A stretch of 64,000 nt of DNA from Hofstenia miamia (lineage: Eukaryota; Xenacoelomorpha; Acoela; Hofsteniidae): contig CABFPE010000611.1 in assembly GCA_900660155.1 (NCBI GenBank), forward strand, positions 171,702-235,701. The letters run 5' to 3'. Position 1 is the stretch's first letter. Each line of letters starts with the position of its first letter. The notes under the pieces are model-generated. The model was not told the DNA's origin, did not search any database, and was given only the letters and a program-made list of their open reading frames with translations. Below are positions 37,013-48,464 of the stretch, one piece after another. Made by a program: the position numbers and the translations under genes.

Positions 37013-37317
37013 ACTGGCTTACTAGGCAGCAATGATTTAGAAGAATTGGAAGTCTGACTATATCATCATAGATTGCCCTGATTCGTCAATTGAACATTAT
37101 ATTCCAAAATAATATACAAAGGATGAGCAACTGGATGAACTAAAAAATAGAGACTTTGCAGAGATGCATCAAAACCGTAAAGTTGGCTAAAGAATTTTTT
37201 AGAGAGAGTCTTAGTACGAAAATTAATACCATTGTCGACAGGGTCTACAATGCTCATGGTATTAAAGAGCATGAAAAATAACACAAAGATCCAAGCGTTC
37301 CAACACACTCAACTTAA

Positions 37318-38397
37318 TTGTGTTCAATTGGGTTATTTTTTCATTCAAACTCTTCAGTTAATTTATCAGTCCATCAATCTGAAATAATGTATCTAAATAT
37401 AGTTTTTGTAGTGAATAAAATGTTTATCTTCATGTTTGTGAAAATATGTGAAAGCTTCGTGATTTCAATCTAAATTTTTTTGAAAATTTAAAAAGGTTTG
37501 AGACAAATTTTATAATGATATTCATTGACAATGTGGGCGGGTTTAATAGGGAACATGCAAGAATTTACCCAAAATTTACTCATTCCATTAAAAGAGATTG
37601 TGTCACTAAATTTTGTATCATTCATTCGCAAATAGAATTATTATTGAATTTATGAAGCCACTTGATGGTTACCCTTAAAGAGCCTGGAGTACGTTTTAAA
37701 GGACAAAACGTTTTTCCAAATTTACGAAGAATTTTTTCAGAGCCTATTAGCAAATTTGAAAATATTTGGGCATGGGTAGGTGTTTTGGGAAACACACTTT
37801 AATTCAATATTGAAAATTTCTCAATTAAAGTTTGTTGAAAAGTTTAACACATTTTCTTTGAAAATTTCGAATTTTTCAAAAAGATAAAATTCTCTCCAGA
37901 CCTAGTGTTCATGTATTTATAAGGTTTTGGAGCCTATGGAAGCAAAAATGAGCTTTGACTGTTTTTTGCTATTGTGCAAAAAATATTCCAAGCCCATTGA
38001 CCGTGCTATGCGCAAAGTCAGAATTCGCAATGCCGAAGGCGGATTTAGAACGAAAAAAAGAAGAAGCTCTCCTCCATCATGTGGTGCTTTCAGATTGAGC
38101 TACTAAGGTTTAAAAATTTTTATAGGATCATAAAATTTCATAAAATATCATCGGGTTGTTTAAGGTTACATTTCAAAAATTTAATTTCAATTTGCAACAG
38201 ACTATATTCTTACTTGTCATTTTCAGTTGAATAATATATTCGCTAATGTTTCAAATTGTACTAATAGTAAAAGTAGATAGCAAATATTTAAAATTTTGCA
38301 AAACAGAATAATTTCTAGTAATAGCTAAACATGAGGGACTACTTTAACTATAGTAATTTACCAGTATATACATATTTAAGAAGGCATATATATATAC

Positions 38398-38402
<5 letters not shown>
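37318..38402. other. 3' flank of relic GST-E
   Basis: Paralogous in blocks to 17.5-19.9 kb (GGGAAACACA near 37790 and 17630; ATTCCAAGCCCATTG near 37990 against 19792). No gene seen. Confidence 0.5.
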
Positions 38403-38438
<36 letters not shown>

Positions 38439-38449
38439 TATATATATAT
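38403..38449. repeat. (TA)n microsatellite
   Basis: TA tract directly before the 609-bp repeat. A similar tract precedes its second copy (about 40565-40625). Confidence 0.9.
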
Positions 38450-39049
38450 CCCAATAAATACGAATTCAAATCTTCCGAGTTCTAGAACTTGGATATGATG
38501 AACTTATTTTCATTATACCCACAAAAACATGTTTAATATCAAAACTTATTGAAATTTGAAGTCACTTTGTAGACTTCCTTTAGGTATATAATCTTAATTA
38601 CCGGTAGTCTATATTAATCGCTATTTATTCCAAATTTCTCGAATGAATTATTTTAAACTTTTGAATGCTGAATGGTTTACTAATGCCGCTGAAACAGAAT
38701 TTTGATCTAAAGGCAATTAAATCGTTTTTTCACGGGGCTTAAGATCACTGTGGCTGGCTTTGCTAGTTTTTGCTTTGAAAAGTCAAAATTCCAAGATAAT
38801 TGTTATGACAATTTTCAAAGCGTGCTTAATGCTAGACAAATATTTAGATTTCAGTTTGCTAGAAAATTTTAGTTGCAAACCACTAAGCAAACAAAAAATG
38901 AATTTAATTGTTAAAATATTTGTTGTGAGCTCATTAAAGTGAATGCTGCTTAGGAAGTTCAATGCATGTTCAACAACAAAGCGAAATAACTTGCTTTAAG
39001 CAAGACCACTTATCCAAATATAAATGAAAGAGAGTTTTTTCAATGTCAT
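38441..39049 (+). repeat. 609-bp exact repeat, copy 1
   Basis: Same sequence as 40623-41231 with a constant offset of 2,182 bp as far as I compared, including a 60-codon open frame at 38760. It ends exactly at the single N at 39050. Content is homologous to GST 3'-flank DNA (AAGTTCAATGCATGTTCAAC). Likely an assembly duplicate. Confidence 0.9.
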
Positions 39050-39050
39050 N
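39050..39050. other. Single-N assembly join
   Basis: Follows TTTTTTCAATGTCAT. The same words continue without a break at 41231. Confidence 0.9.
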
Positions 39051-39995
39051 ATACTTAACCCTGATTGAATTATAAACGCAATGTTGGGCCTGGGATATAC
39101 AGTGATAATTTCTGCGTGGAATTCTTGCGATAATTGGTTATGATTAAAATATTCGTCATTTAATTGTATGGGTTTATTTAATCATATTATTCTGCAGAGT
39201 TTGAGTTTGTGAGAATAATGTGCATAAATATTCATCGTTTGTTTGCATGTTTATTATTACTATGAAACATATTTGACGCTCATTTAAACCTGATTGAATT
39301 TTAAAAAATGCAATAAATTATTATGGAAAGATATTCGTAGTAAATAAGCAAACCACAAAGATCGTACGTTAATTGTAATTGTTAAACTCGATTTTGAATT
39401 ACAGAATAAGAGGCCATTACGCTCAACACTACATTAGCCATTTCTCCACTTTTACTATTCTTCAAAATTGTAAAAATTCAATTTTGGCGATTATGAACTC
39501 GGAATATTTAGAAAATTGCATTGAAAATTTTGCACTTTATTTTAGCAGCAAGTGATTCACATGCCTATAAAGGATGTTTATTTTAATTAACATCAAATAC
39601 ATGTAAGTAATCAGTGCATTTATATCAAGTACAAGCAAAAATTTGTTAATTAATTCAAAGCAATAAACATGTTTTTCTTACAAAACAAAGTTTATCATAT
39701 TAAAAATTCTATATAACATTTGAAGGATTCATATATATAAGTTATCTTCCTCAAATAAATTTGGATGAATATACTTTCCATTTCACAAAATTAATTTTTT
39801 TTTAATTTGACAAATAAATTTGGAATTTACCATATACAACATCAAATTCAGCAATCATTTCAAAGAGGAAAATACAACAAGTTTTGAAAGCTGTACATTT
39901 ATTTATCTGAACATATGCGCCGTCATATGCAATCTGAAATATATTTACATGCACATAAGAAATAATTTTACGATTTTAATAAGAACAACATAAGC
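39051..39995. other. AT-rich non-coding stretch
   Basis: Nothing recognised, except that GCAATCTGAAATATATTTAC ... TTTTAAT(A/G)AGAACAACATAAG at about 39930-39994 is repeated at 40241-40305, right after the N at 40240. Confidence 0.5.
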
Positions 39996-40239
39996 TAGTT
40001 GATGCTCCAGCATTAATCTTGATTGTAAGTATAGCTGCTATTTGAGAACACATACTTGACCCGTTCCAAAAATATTTGCAAGTACTTGATGTTTTAGTTT
40101 ACAGGTTGCTGGACATTATTTAGTGTTCTTCTCTACAGTTACCAAATTTGGAGACAGAAATCTAAGTAATTCTGTAATTTCTGAATGTTGCAGTAAAGCA
40201 AGACTAATCTTAAGCTTTGTTGCCAATGAAGAATGGAAA
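39996..40239 (+). repeat. 244-bp repeat, copy 1
   Basis: TAGTTGATGCTCCAGCATTA to AGAATGGAAA; matches 63742-63985 with one visible difference (GAAGAATGG against GAAAAATGG). It is bounded by an N on the right. It holds a 39-codon open frame starting MFFSTVTKFGDRNL that I do not recognise. Confidence 0.9.
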
Positions 40240-40240
40240 N
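40240..40240. other. Single-N assembly join
   Basis: Flanked on the right by sequence repeated about 310 bp earlier. Confidence 0.9.
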
Positions 40241-40564
40241 GCAATCTGAAATATATTTACATGCACATAAGAAATAATTTTACGGTTTTAATGAGAACAA
40301 CATAAGTCTACGAAAATTGCAGAAACATTAATTGTTTAAAGAAACCATGACAAATTTATTAAATATATAGTTAAATTTCATCAACATCTTAGTTTATTCT
40401 AATATACGCTTTCAATCAATTCTGGAAAAAAATTATATTTTACAAGATCTTCTATAAACTAACGATGTCTTGAGACACTCCAAACAGATTTTAAAATATA
40501 TATTTCCTGTTTTTTAGTGATTAATTTAAGAAAACTCTGTATTATTTTATATATATAATAAATA

Positions 40565-40567
40565 TTA

Positions 40568-40607
<40 letters not shown>

Positions 40608-40625
40608 GAATATATATCAGAGTAT
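40565..40625. repeat. (TA)n microsatellite
   Basis: Interrupted TA tract preceding the second 609-bp repeat. Confidence 0.9.
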
Positions 40626-41231
40626 ATATATCCCAATAAATACGAATTCAAATCTTCCGAGTTCTAGAACTTGGATATGATGAACTTATTTTCATTATAC
40701 CCACAAAAACATGTTTAATATCAAAACTTATTGAAATTTGAAGTCACTTTGTAGACTTCCTTTAGGTATATAATCTTAATTACCGGTAGTCTATATTAAT
40801 CGCTATTTATTCCAAATTTCTCGAATGAATTATTTTAAACTTTTGAATGCTGAATGGTTTACTAATGCCGCTGAAACAGAATTTTGATCTAAAGGCAATT
40901 AAATCGTTTTTTCACGGGGCTTAAGATCACTGTGGCTGGCTTTGCTAGTTTTTGCTTTGAAAAGTCAAAATTCCAAGATAATTGTTATGACAATTTTCAA
41001 AGCGTGCTTAATGCTAGACAAATATTTAGATTTCAGTTTGCTAGAAAATTTTAGTTGCAAACCACTAAGCAAACAAAAAATGAATTTAATTGTTAAAATA
41101 TTTGTTGTGAGCTCATTAAAGTGAATGCTGCTTAGGAAGTTCAATGCATGTTCAACAACAAAGCGAAATAACTTGCTTTAAGCAAGACCACTTATCCAAA
41201 TATAAATGAAAGAGAGTTTTTTCAATGTCAT
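40623..41231 (+). repeat. 609-bp exact repeat, copy 2
   Basis: See 38441-39049. This copy continues into unique sequence without an N, so it is probably the real locus. Confidence 0.9.
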
Positions 41232-41708
41232 ATTTTAGCGTAAATGTATTAGACACATTAAATTCAGCATATGCATCACTTCTGATAGTAATTAAGCTAC
41301 GCTTGTCTTTATGATAAGAAGTGAGATTGCTTACATGATACCTTGAAAAACATATCTTAAGAAAAGATTTGTTATTTGTGAGCATTGAGTGTTGACAATA
41401 ATGTTTGCATATGGAACTACCCTGGATAATTTGTCTGAAAAAATATTGCCCTATGACAAACTTAGTCAGAAATAGATTGATTTTGTGATTATGAAATATT
41501 ACTGGATTTTACAAACAATGCTAAGTGCACATTATTTTGTGCAAACCAAGAATTTTCTAACTGTCAAAACTTTATTGAAGAAGCGTCGTAGAATTTAACT
41601 TATAGAGACTAAGTTGATAATGATGATTGGTCACATTTTCAGTAGTTTATATTTCGTTTTTAAAAATCGAGGGATGATTGGGCAAAAAAAAGATCGAGTT
41701 TTCATCAG

Positions 41709-41745
41709 TATATAAAAGGTGCAGAAACAGGTAGTAATAACGCCA
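41709..41745 (+). promoter_or_regulatory. Candidate TATA promoter unrelated to the GST type
   Basis: TATATAAAAGGTGCAG is a canonical TATA core with GC-flanked downstream bases, rare in this otherwise TA-repeat-type DNA. It sits about 80 nt before an ATG that opens a hydrophobic frame. Confidence 0.3.
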
Positions 41746-41795
41746 GTTTAATGTCCATAATTTGGATTACTCACAATTAAATAAATTTTAATATA

Positions 41796-41876
41796 ATGAG
41801 AATATTTGTTGCTGACTTAGTTTTATGTTTTTGCACAACAATTTTTTTAAAGTTTTTTCTTGATTTCAAATTCTAA
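41796..41876 (+). CDS. Hypothetical signal-peptide-like short frame
   Basis: MRIFVADLVLCFCTTIFLKF then six more codons and a stop (26 aa). A hydrophobic core behind a single Arg resembles a secretory signal. It could be the first coding exon of a secreted protein or chance in AT-rich DNA. I see no clear GTAAGT donor or downstream exon. Confidence 0.2.
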   Translation: MRIFVADLVLCFCTTIFLKFFLDFKF

Positions 41877-43095
41877 ATTTTTTAATATAATTATGTTGAG
41901 ACGTTCCAAGTACTACAAAAACTAATATTTCTGTGTTGTTAACTTAAAATAGTTTTCTTTAAAATTCATAATTATATAGGTTTTGAAAATTAAATTATGA
42001 TTGATTTTGAAAAGTACTGCGTACCTTAATAATAATTTGTCAATATGTAAATCAGAATATATTTGTGATGTTTCATTGAGCTTAACACTTTATATCTCAG
42101 TGTAGTGATATGATTACACTCTTTATGCTCAAATTTTCAAACATTTTCATTCCAGCCTATTTGGAATTCCCCAAATACTTGGAAATGGACACAAACATAA
42201 GTATATGTGCTGCACTGATATAGTGAAAATATGTGTGAAAAAAAACCCAGTTACTGAAACACGTAAAAATAGTAACTATTTTTTCATTTAAACGTTCAAA
42301 TTTTCTCAAACTCTCCAATACCTAAACTCCATTTGAGCAATAACTGGCCAAAAATAGTTTTTTTTCTAAAATGAAACCACCAACCAATGAATTCGTGCAA
42401 AATTAAAACTTAATGAACCTAAAGGAACGAGAAAATAATCTTTTGTCTTGTAGTATTTTCAGATTATTAGATATCTTTATAGTTTGAGATTAGGAAGTGC
42501 ATAAATAAAAACCATTGAAAGTTGTAGAAACAGTCAGGATTAAATTGGGTTAGACTGCAAATTGACAGGCTTCAAAATTATCATTGAAAAAATTTGCCAT
42601 CGATAAAACAATGTTAATAAAAAATTATTCCAATAGGTTGTCACATAAAACACACTTGAAATTTATAAGTGTTTCGGAGGCAAAGACAGATATGTATCAG
42701 GTCTTGGACGTGCTTGGACCGTTGTATTAAAAATGGTTCAAAAATATATTGAAAAAATGTTTCTTTTACACAAGAGTTCATGAAATTAACGCAAATGCAG
42801 TGTTGACGATAATATTTATGAATTTACACTTTATTATAAGTTTTTACAGTACCAAAATTAGGTTGTTTGACATTAATTTAAATGGACTAGAGTGGGCTTG
42901 GGCCGAAATTTGACTTCCTATATCCATCTCTAGCTGAAGGCGGAGGTGGGTATGCAAATCTAAATGCCGATGTACAAATATGGTGGACTTTCATTTCAAT
43001 CTTCTCATATAACATTCAAACATTCACTACTTAAATAGAAAATATGACATAGAATATCACAGACCAAAATTCTTTTGCAAAATACAATTCAAACA

Positions 43096-43098
<3 letters not shown>

Positions 43099-43129
<31 letters not shown>

Positions 43130-43130
43130 N
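43099..43130. repeat. (TA)n microsatellite ending at a single N
   Basis: TA tract broken by the N at 43130, after which a 585-bp repeat begins. Confidence 0.9.
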
Positions 43131-43715
43131 AATATTTTTGTAAATTCATTGGCACCTTTCCTACGTCCCTGAAAATATTAATGCTTTGGTTAATTTATGA
43201 TACAAAAATGCGATAGATTAAAATTCTACTATTCAATTCACAGCACTCAATAAATTACGTTGCTGTTCCAGTACTGACCGCACACAACCCACCTTTTCCT
43301 ATGTCCCTAGATATTTAGATGCCTTTGTTAGATTAATAATAATAATAAGAATAATAATAATAAATGACTTTATTTAGCCACTGAATCCATACACTACAAA
43401 AAAATAATAAAAAGTCAGGTTTTACGGAAGCGAGGACAGTCACAGGAGATGAAATAGGAGCAAATGGACGAGTAGGCGAAGTTGGAGAAGGGCTTAGCAA
43501 AGAGGAAATTCAAAGATTTCTTGAAGCTTGGTGGCGGGGAAAAGAATCAATCTCTGTTGGAGGGTTAATTGAGAGTCAAGATGTAATTAGCAGCAGTACA
43601 AGCACGATTAAAAAACGAGTGAAGGGTGCGATGTTTCTTGGGACGACGAATGTAGAAAGTGAAACATCATCAGAGCGAGTGGGGCGGGAATTAGAGAACT
43701 TAATGAAATCAAAAG
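43131..43715. repeat. 585-bp repeat, copy 1 (likely assembly duplicate)
   Basis: Matches 43876-44460 at an offset of 745 bp with one difference noticed (GAATCCATAC against GAATGCATAC). It is bounded by an N at both ends (43130 and 43716). It contains the 3' part of the LINE described at 44.08-45.23 kb. Confidence 0.9.
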
Positions 43716-43716
43716 N
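43716..43716. other. Single-N assembly join
   Basis: Follows AAATCAAAAG, the point where copy 2 continues into the rest of the LINE. Confidence 0.9.
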
Positions 43717-43875
43717 TTCGTAAAATAATGTTTTCAATTTCATTTTCAGCGAATATAAACCTGGAAATTTGTTTATAGCGTGAACGGAATCATTGGAACT
43801 GAACACGTATTCTCTCTCACCTATGGTTGACGTCACTTTTTACAATTCGCTAGTTTTAGGTTCTATTATATGAAT

Positions 43876-44460
43876 AATATTTTTGTAAATTCATTGGCAC
43901 CTTTCCTACGTCCCTGAAAATATTAATGCTTTGGTTAATTTATGATACAAAAATGCGATAGATTAAAATTCTACTATTCAATTCACAGCACTCAATAAAT
44001 TACGTTGCTGTTCCAGTACTGACCGCACACAACCCACCTTTTCCTATGTCCCTAGATATTTAGATGCCTTTGTTAGATTAATAATAATAATAAGAATAAT
44101 AATAATAAATGACTTTATTTAGCCACTGAATGCATACACTACAAAAAAATAATAAAAAGTCAGGTTTTACGGAAGCGAGGACAGTCACAGGAGATGAAAT
44201 AGGAGCAAATGGACGAGTAGGCGAAGTTGGAGAAGGGCTTAGCAAAGAGGAAATTCAAAGATTTCTTGAAGCTTGGTGGCGGGGAAAAGAATCAATCTCT
44301 GTTGGAGGGTTAATTGAGAGTCAAGATGTAATTAGCAGCAGTACAAGCACGATTAAAAAACGAGTGAAGGGTGCGATGTTTCTTGGGACGACGAATGTAG
44401 AAAGTGAAACATCATCAGAGCGAGTGGGGCGGGAATTAGAGAACTTAATGAAATCAAAAG
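43876..44460. repeat. 585-bp repeat, copy 2
   Basis: Continuous with the full LINE to its right, so it is the likely true copy. Confidence 0.9.
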
Positions 44461-45231
44461 TATCAAGATCCAATTTGCGAGTGAGCAGTCGCTTCGATTG
44501 AACAGGAGGGGGTCACAAGCATGGAAGTAGAGTGACAGCGGAGAGTGGAGAAATTGAGAAGGGCGTCTTGTATGGCAAGGGAGAGATCCATTTGAAGTAA
44601 CGCTTCTGGAAACGTTCCATAAAGTGGAACAAGGAACGGGAAGGCCACCAACAGGGAGATGCATAGAGAAGAATGGCGCGAGGAATGGACTTGAACCGAG
44701 AGTTTCAAAGCAGAAGTGGAATTAAAGGGAACATTACGGAAGAGGGCAAATTGAAGAATTGTCTTTGCGGAGACGTAAGGACACATGACCAGACCAATTT
44801 AAGTTATCAGCAAGTTGAACTCCAAGATGAGTATGATGAGGGAAAAGTTCACAGGAAGAGGAAGATCAGAAGGGGAGTTACAGAAAAGTAAATACCACAT
44901 GTCTTGCTTGGGCTAAAATCAAGATGGTTAACAGAAGACCAAGTAGACAAAAGCTCAAGATCAGAGGTAATATTGGAGGCAAAAGAACTACCAAAGTTGA
45001 AAATCGCGGTGTCATCAACGTACAGTAAACAGGATGAGTTGAGGACAGATTGAGGGAGGTCGTTAATAGCAACAAAGAAGAAGAGAACAGCAAACACGGA
45101 ACCTTGAGGAGCACCACTAGAGACAAGAGCAGGGGAAGAAATAGACGAGTTGATTTTTACACACTGACGACGATCGGATAGGTAAGACTGAAAGAGTTCG
45201 ATGAAATCAGCATCAAAGCCAAATAAACATT
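44077..45231 (-). mobile_element. 5'-truncated LINE with (TTA)n tail
   Basis: On the minus strand from 45231: FGFDADFIELFQSYLSDRRQ, CVKINSSISSPALVSSGAPQ and GSVFAVLFFFVAINDLPQSV. Next is the catalytic block SSCLLYVDDTAIFNFGSSF, then LELLSTWSSVNHLDFSPSKT. Beyond a frameshift come weaker C-terminal blocks, and RPKKHRTLHSFFNRACTAAN near 44400-44340 fits the terminal FFNR..W block. It ends with an AATAAA and a TTATTATTA tail at 44110-44077. It is clearly GC-richer than its surroundings and less decayed than other LINEs here, so it is younger. It starts mid-RT, typical of 5' truncation on insertion. The empty site is recognisable near 25325. Confidence 0.8.
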
Positions 45232-46516
45232 AGGGAAGAAACCTACGACAAATTTTTCTTTAAACCGATCTTCCTCTAATCTAAACAAAGAAAATGTTTT
45301 ACTACAAATTTATTACAAAAATATCTGTTGATAGTTTAATGTTACTTGTTTTCATTGGCTATGGTTCTGCTAATATCGTATCAAAATTCAGTCGTTCTTG
45401 GATGGTACCAAAGCAGGCAATCACATTTTCAATTTTAATTTACAAACATCCGGCTTGATGTTTTCCAAAATAGGTGTGCTAAAGTACTAGTTTTAGGGAC
45501 TTTACCTACCACATTTTTGATATCAATATATGATTAGTTTAGCATTATAGGACTTTTCAATTGAAATATTCAATTTGAGTATTTCCAACACGCTTTACAC
45601 TAGGACATTTAATTCTGAAAAAAACATCTTTGATGACTGATAGTTGACAAGGACACCTTGCTTAAACCAAACTGCGTCACTTTGCTCCAGAATATACATT
45701 GAACATGTTCAGCAACTTTCACTTTAATAGGGTCATAACAAAGTAAATTCAGTTTACTTTGTTGAGTGGTAATTCAGTATTTCTTGAAGTGGTGATCTTG
45801 AACTAGTAATGTATTTTAAAATTTATCCTATGGAAATCATACAAACCTAAACTTCATGGTTCTTTCAATTATATTTAAATATGTCACTTTAAAACTAGCA
45901 TTCGAGGAATTCTCAATAGTATTCATATTTCCTTAAAAACTGTTTTGGAGCGTAGTGATTGTTTTCAAAGCCCAAGAACAATTTTACTACCTTTACCATA
46001 CTCTAAGCTGAATTCTTAAGAAATAGAATCTAAACTTCTTTCATGCAAAGCATTAATGTTTCAATTGGGGAAACTTCCCCTGGAAAATACCTCCAACTAC
46101 CTCTGCACGGGGATTTAATTGCATCTCGAGCATTGTGTTTTAGCGGATTTAGTCCACTACTTCTGTTTCAAAAGTTTAAAACAGTTCATTCAAGAAGTGC
46201 ATACAGTTTTGTGAATATGTTGTAAATGTGTATTAAATTCGAAAAAGTACACAAAAATGTATAGATTAATACAGATTAGCTAAGATTAAACTTAAAGGAA
46301 GGATGCAAAGTGACTTCAAATATTAAATAAATAGTGGATAATGATTCGTGTGGGAATAACAATTATTGATGGCATATAATTTATATTAGCTTATGGTTTG
46401 CTGGTTGTTTACTATTATTAACAATTAAACAGTAAGATCGAGCTAGAATTTTTGACAAAATTTGAAAATAAATATTAAAATTTTGCAGCAAATGTTCACA
46501 AATGTTAACATAAACA
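45232..46516. other. 3' flank of GST-C, paralogous to that of GST-B
   Basis: Matches 25.34-25.9 kb in blocks (CAGTCGTTCTTGGATGGTAC, ATAGTTGACAAGGACA). No gene recognised. Confidence 0.55.
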
Positions 46517-46522
46517 TTTATT
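46517..46522 (-). terminator. Poly(A) signal of GST-C
   Basis: Minus-strand AATAAATG about 100 nt after the stop codon, in the same context as GST-A (ACATAAACATTTATTCATA on plus). Confidence 0.6.
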
Positions 46523-46618
46523 CATAGATATTCATATGTAATTATTTTAGATTAATTGACTGGTAAGTTTTACTGAAGAGTTTGAACAAATTTAAAAAAT
46601 AATATTAAATCAGCACAA

Positions 46619-47720
46619 CTAAGTTGGTCGTGGCGGCACGTTCGGACCTTTGCGTTTGTTTATATGCTCCTTAATACCATGATGATTGTAAACCTTGTCG
46701 ACAATGGAATTAATTTTCGGACTGAGACTTTCTCTAAAGTTAGGTGGCAAAAATGCATTGCCGAAATTACAAGCATAAGCTAAAGCGATGTCAGCAAATG
46801 TGATCTTATCTCCAAGCAGATAATTCCCCTTGGCCAACTTCTCAAGCAATTCTGCTGTTTTAATGTACCTCTGCAAATTATCTTTTTTCAATTCATCCAG
46901 TTGCTCATTAGAAACATCTTTTGTATAATATTTTGGCATGTGATGCTTAATAGATGGATCAACGCAATCTATGATGATATAATCTGCATACGAGTTAATT
47001 TCCAACTCTTCTAGATCATTGTTTCCCAGTAATCCAGCCTAAATAGAAGTTAATAATTTATTGTTTACATAAAATCTCCAATAAATCATCATTCAACACA
47101 TGTATAAACACATTTATTTGTTAGTCAAATAGAAACTGTTGTCATTTAATTTCACTAATGGTTTACACAAAATAATTCATTTTCAAGTTTTCAATTAATC
47201 AGGAATATTTTATGAATTCAAAATTCTTGGAAAGAAATTTGTTTCTATAAATTCACATAACAGGCTGGGTAAAGATTGCTGGTGGTTAATGCCTAAATAT
47301 GTAGCAATTAACTAGTTGATTAGTTATATCTACCCCCATATTCAGTTCTCTTAATTAGATAGAAGTTTTATTTTTTGCATGGATAGCTCCACCCGAGGGC
47401 GTTTTTTCTCATTTAAAAAAGGGTTTTTTTGGTAAACAAGTGTTACTAGAGCTTTTAGTATTAGTCATGCTTTAATTTTAAATTTTCAATAACATTTTCA
47501 AACCTTTTTGGCATAATACTTTGCCAGAGCCATTGATTGAGCATATCGTTTTCCTTCAATATCCATGAATGGCACAGAACCAAAAGGGCTGTCATTTTTG
47601 TAAGTAGCTCTAATGTTGTTTACTTATGTATATTCAATTTCTCCATATGCTAAGACGAAGCGAATAAGTTCAGCACGTGCTTGAACGGGGAAATAGTAAA
47701 GCACTGGAGAAGTTGACATT
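46619..47720 (-). pseudogene. GST-C: sigma-class GST with a nonsense codon
   Basis: Exon 2 (47719-47504) reads MSTSPVLYYFPVQARAELIR with one inserted Ser codon. At codon 32 (47626-47624) TAA replaces the GAA of other copies (IEYT-stop-VNNIRATYK). The rest of exon 2 is open to ALAKYYAKK and the GTTTGA donor. Exon 3 (47038-46619) is fully open and very close to D, with private changes KKDNLQRY, KGNYLLG and VDKVYNHH. Intron 2 is only 465 nt, and no GST-type promoter or exon 1 was found upstream. The stop is a single base change, so it is either a young pseudogene or an allelic or sequencing variant. Confidence 0.85.
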
Positions 47721-48376
47721 CTAAAAGAGATGAACTGAATAATTATTTCTGTGTGTGAGTCAATCAAATATTGAAAGATTTTATTGTTTTAAAGTGCAAG
47801 TGTCTTAATACATACTTTTGCGGTTGCACTGACTAAACCTCGACTGCACAGCAACGTTTATTAGAAATACTAAACAAAATTTAAAAATTTTTAAGATAGC
47901 CTAAAGTTTTTTAATCCTTCAAATCCTGATAATTACTTTGAAAGTACAAAGAGGGGAAATTAAAAGAATGATATTTTTGATTTTTCATTTCTTCACACAA
48001 CTTGCAATTCACCTTAGAGAAAATGAGTGGGCATTGAAATATTTTTTAATTAGTAATTTTCAAAATAGGATTTTTCGAAGTTTGCATGAAAAATTTAATT
48101 GAATCTATTCAATAAAATTTACAACTCGTTTTAATTTAAATGAAATTTTACCATTAAGCACTAGATAGTAAACTTAGATAAAAAAATTCTGCCAGTTCAT
48201 GATCCAGGCAGTGTAACTGCACCGCCTAGTTCGAGAAAATTGCCTAAATCGGAGAATTCATCATTTACAGCTTAAACTTCTTAGTAATTTGATATACTAC
48301 ATGCCATTTTGTGCAAATTTGGTATTGAAAGTATTTTCAACCAAAATTTTGCAGATTTGGCAAAATATTATTTCAA

Positions 48377-48417
<41 letters not shown>

Positions 48418-48460
48418 TATATAATATATATATATATATATATATAATTGTTGCTTAACG
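47721..48460. other. Truncated intron-1 region of GST-C with (TA)n
   Basis: CATTAAGCACTAGATAGTAA near 48151 matches intron 1 of A (5036) and B (29279). After that homology the sequence differs, so the promoter-bearing part has been lost or replaced. A (TA)n tract spans about 48382-48447. Confidence 0.6.
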
Positions 48461-48464
48461 AACT

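Larger units (their letters stand above)
33680..37317 (+). pseudogene. GST-E: decayed sigma-class GST
   Basis: The exon-2 relic starts at 33680 with MLTPVIYYFPIQANAELISF and V, then a stop. A deletion removes roughly codons 27-44, and it resumes GTVPFIYIEGKRFTQSL. A block of about 220 bp then interrupts it, and the exon tail returns near 34046 as RFCAQSMVLTKFMLK. The exon-3 relic (37013-37317) starts TGLLGSNDLEELEV after TTTAG, loses about four codons, and carries a stop after EHYIPK. It lacks some 30 codons (KGDYLLGDKIT to FLPP) and ends FFRESLSTKINTIVDRVYNA, then a stop and THST-stop. A Tc1/mariner relic lies in the intron. It cannot encode an enzyme. Confidence 0.8.
41232..43098. other. 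Mostly non-coding stretch with one promoter-like site
   Basis: A strong TATA motif at about 41.71 kb with a short signal-peptide-like frame is listed separately. Nothing else recognised. Confidence 0.4.

Noticed and set aside
44130..44664. Open frames of 103-123 codons in two directions over the LINE
   Set aside because: They are antisense or out-of-register readings of the GC-richer minus-strand LINE, whose conserved blocks fix the true frame.
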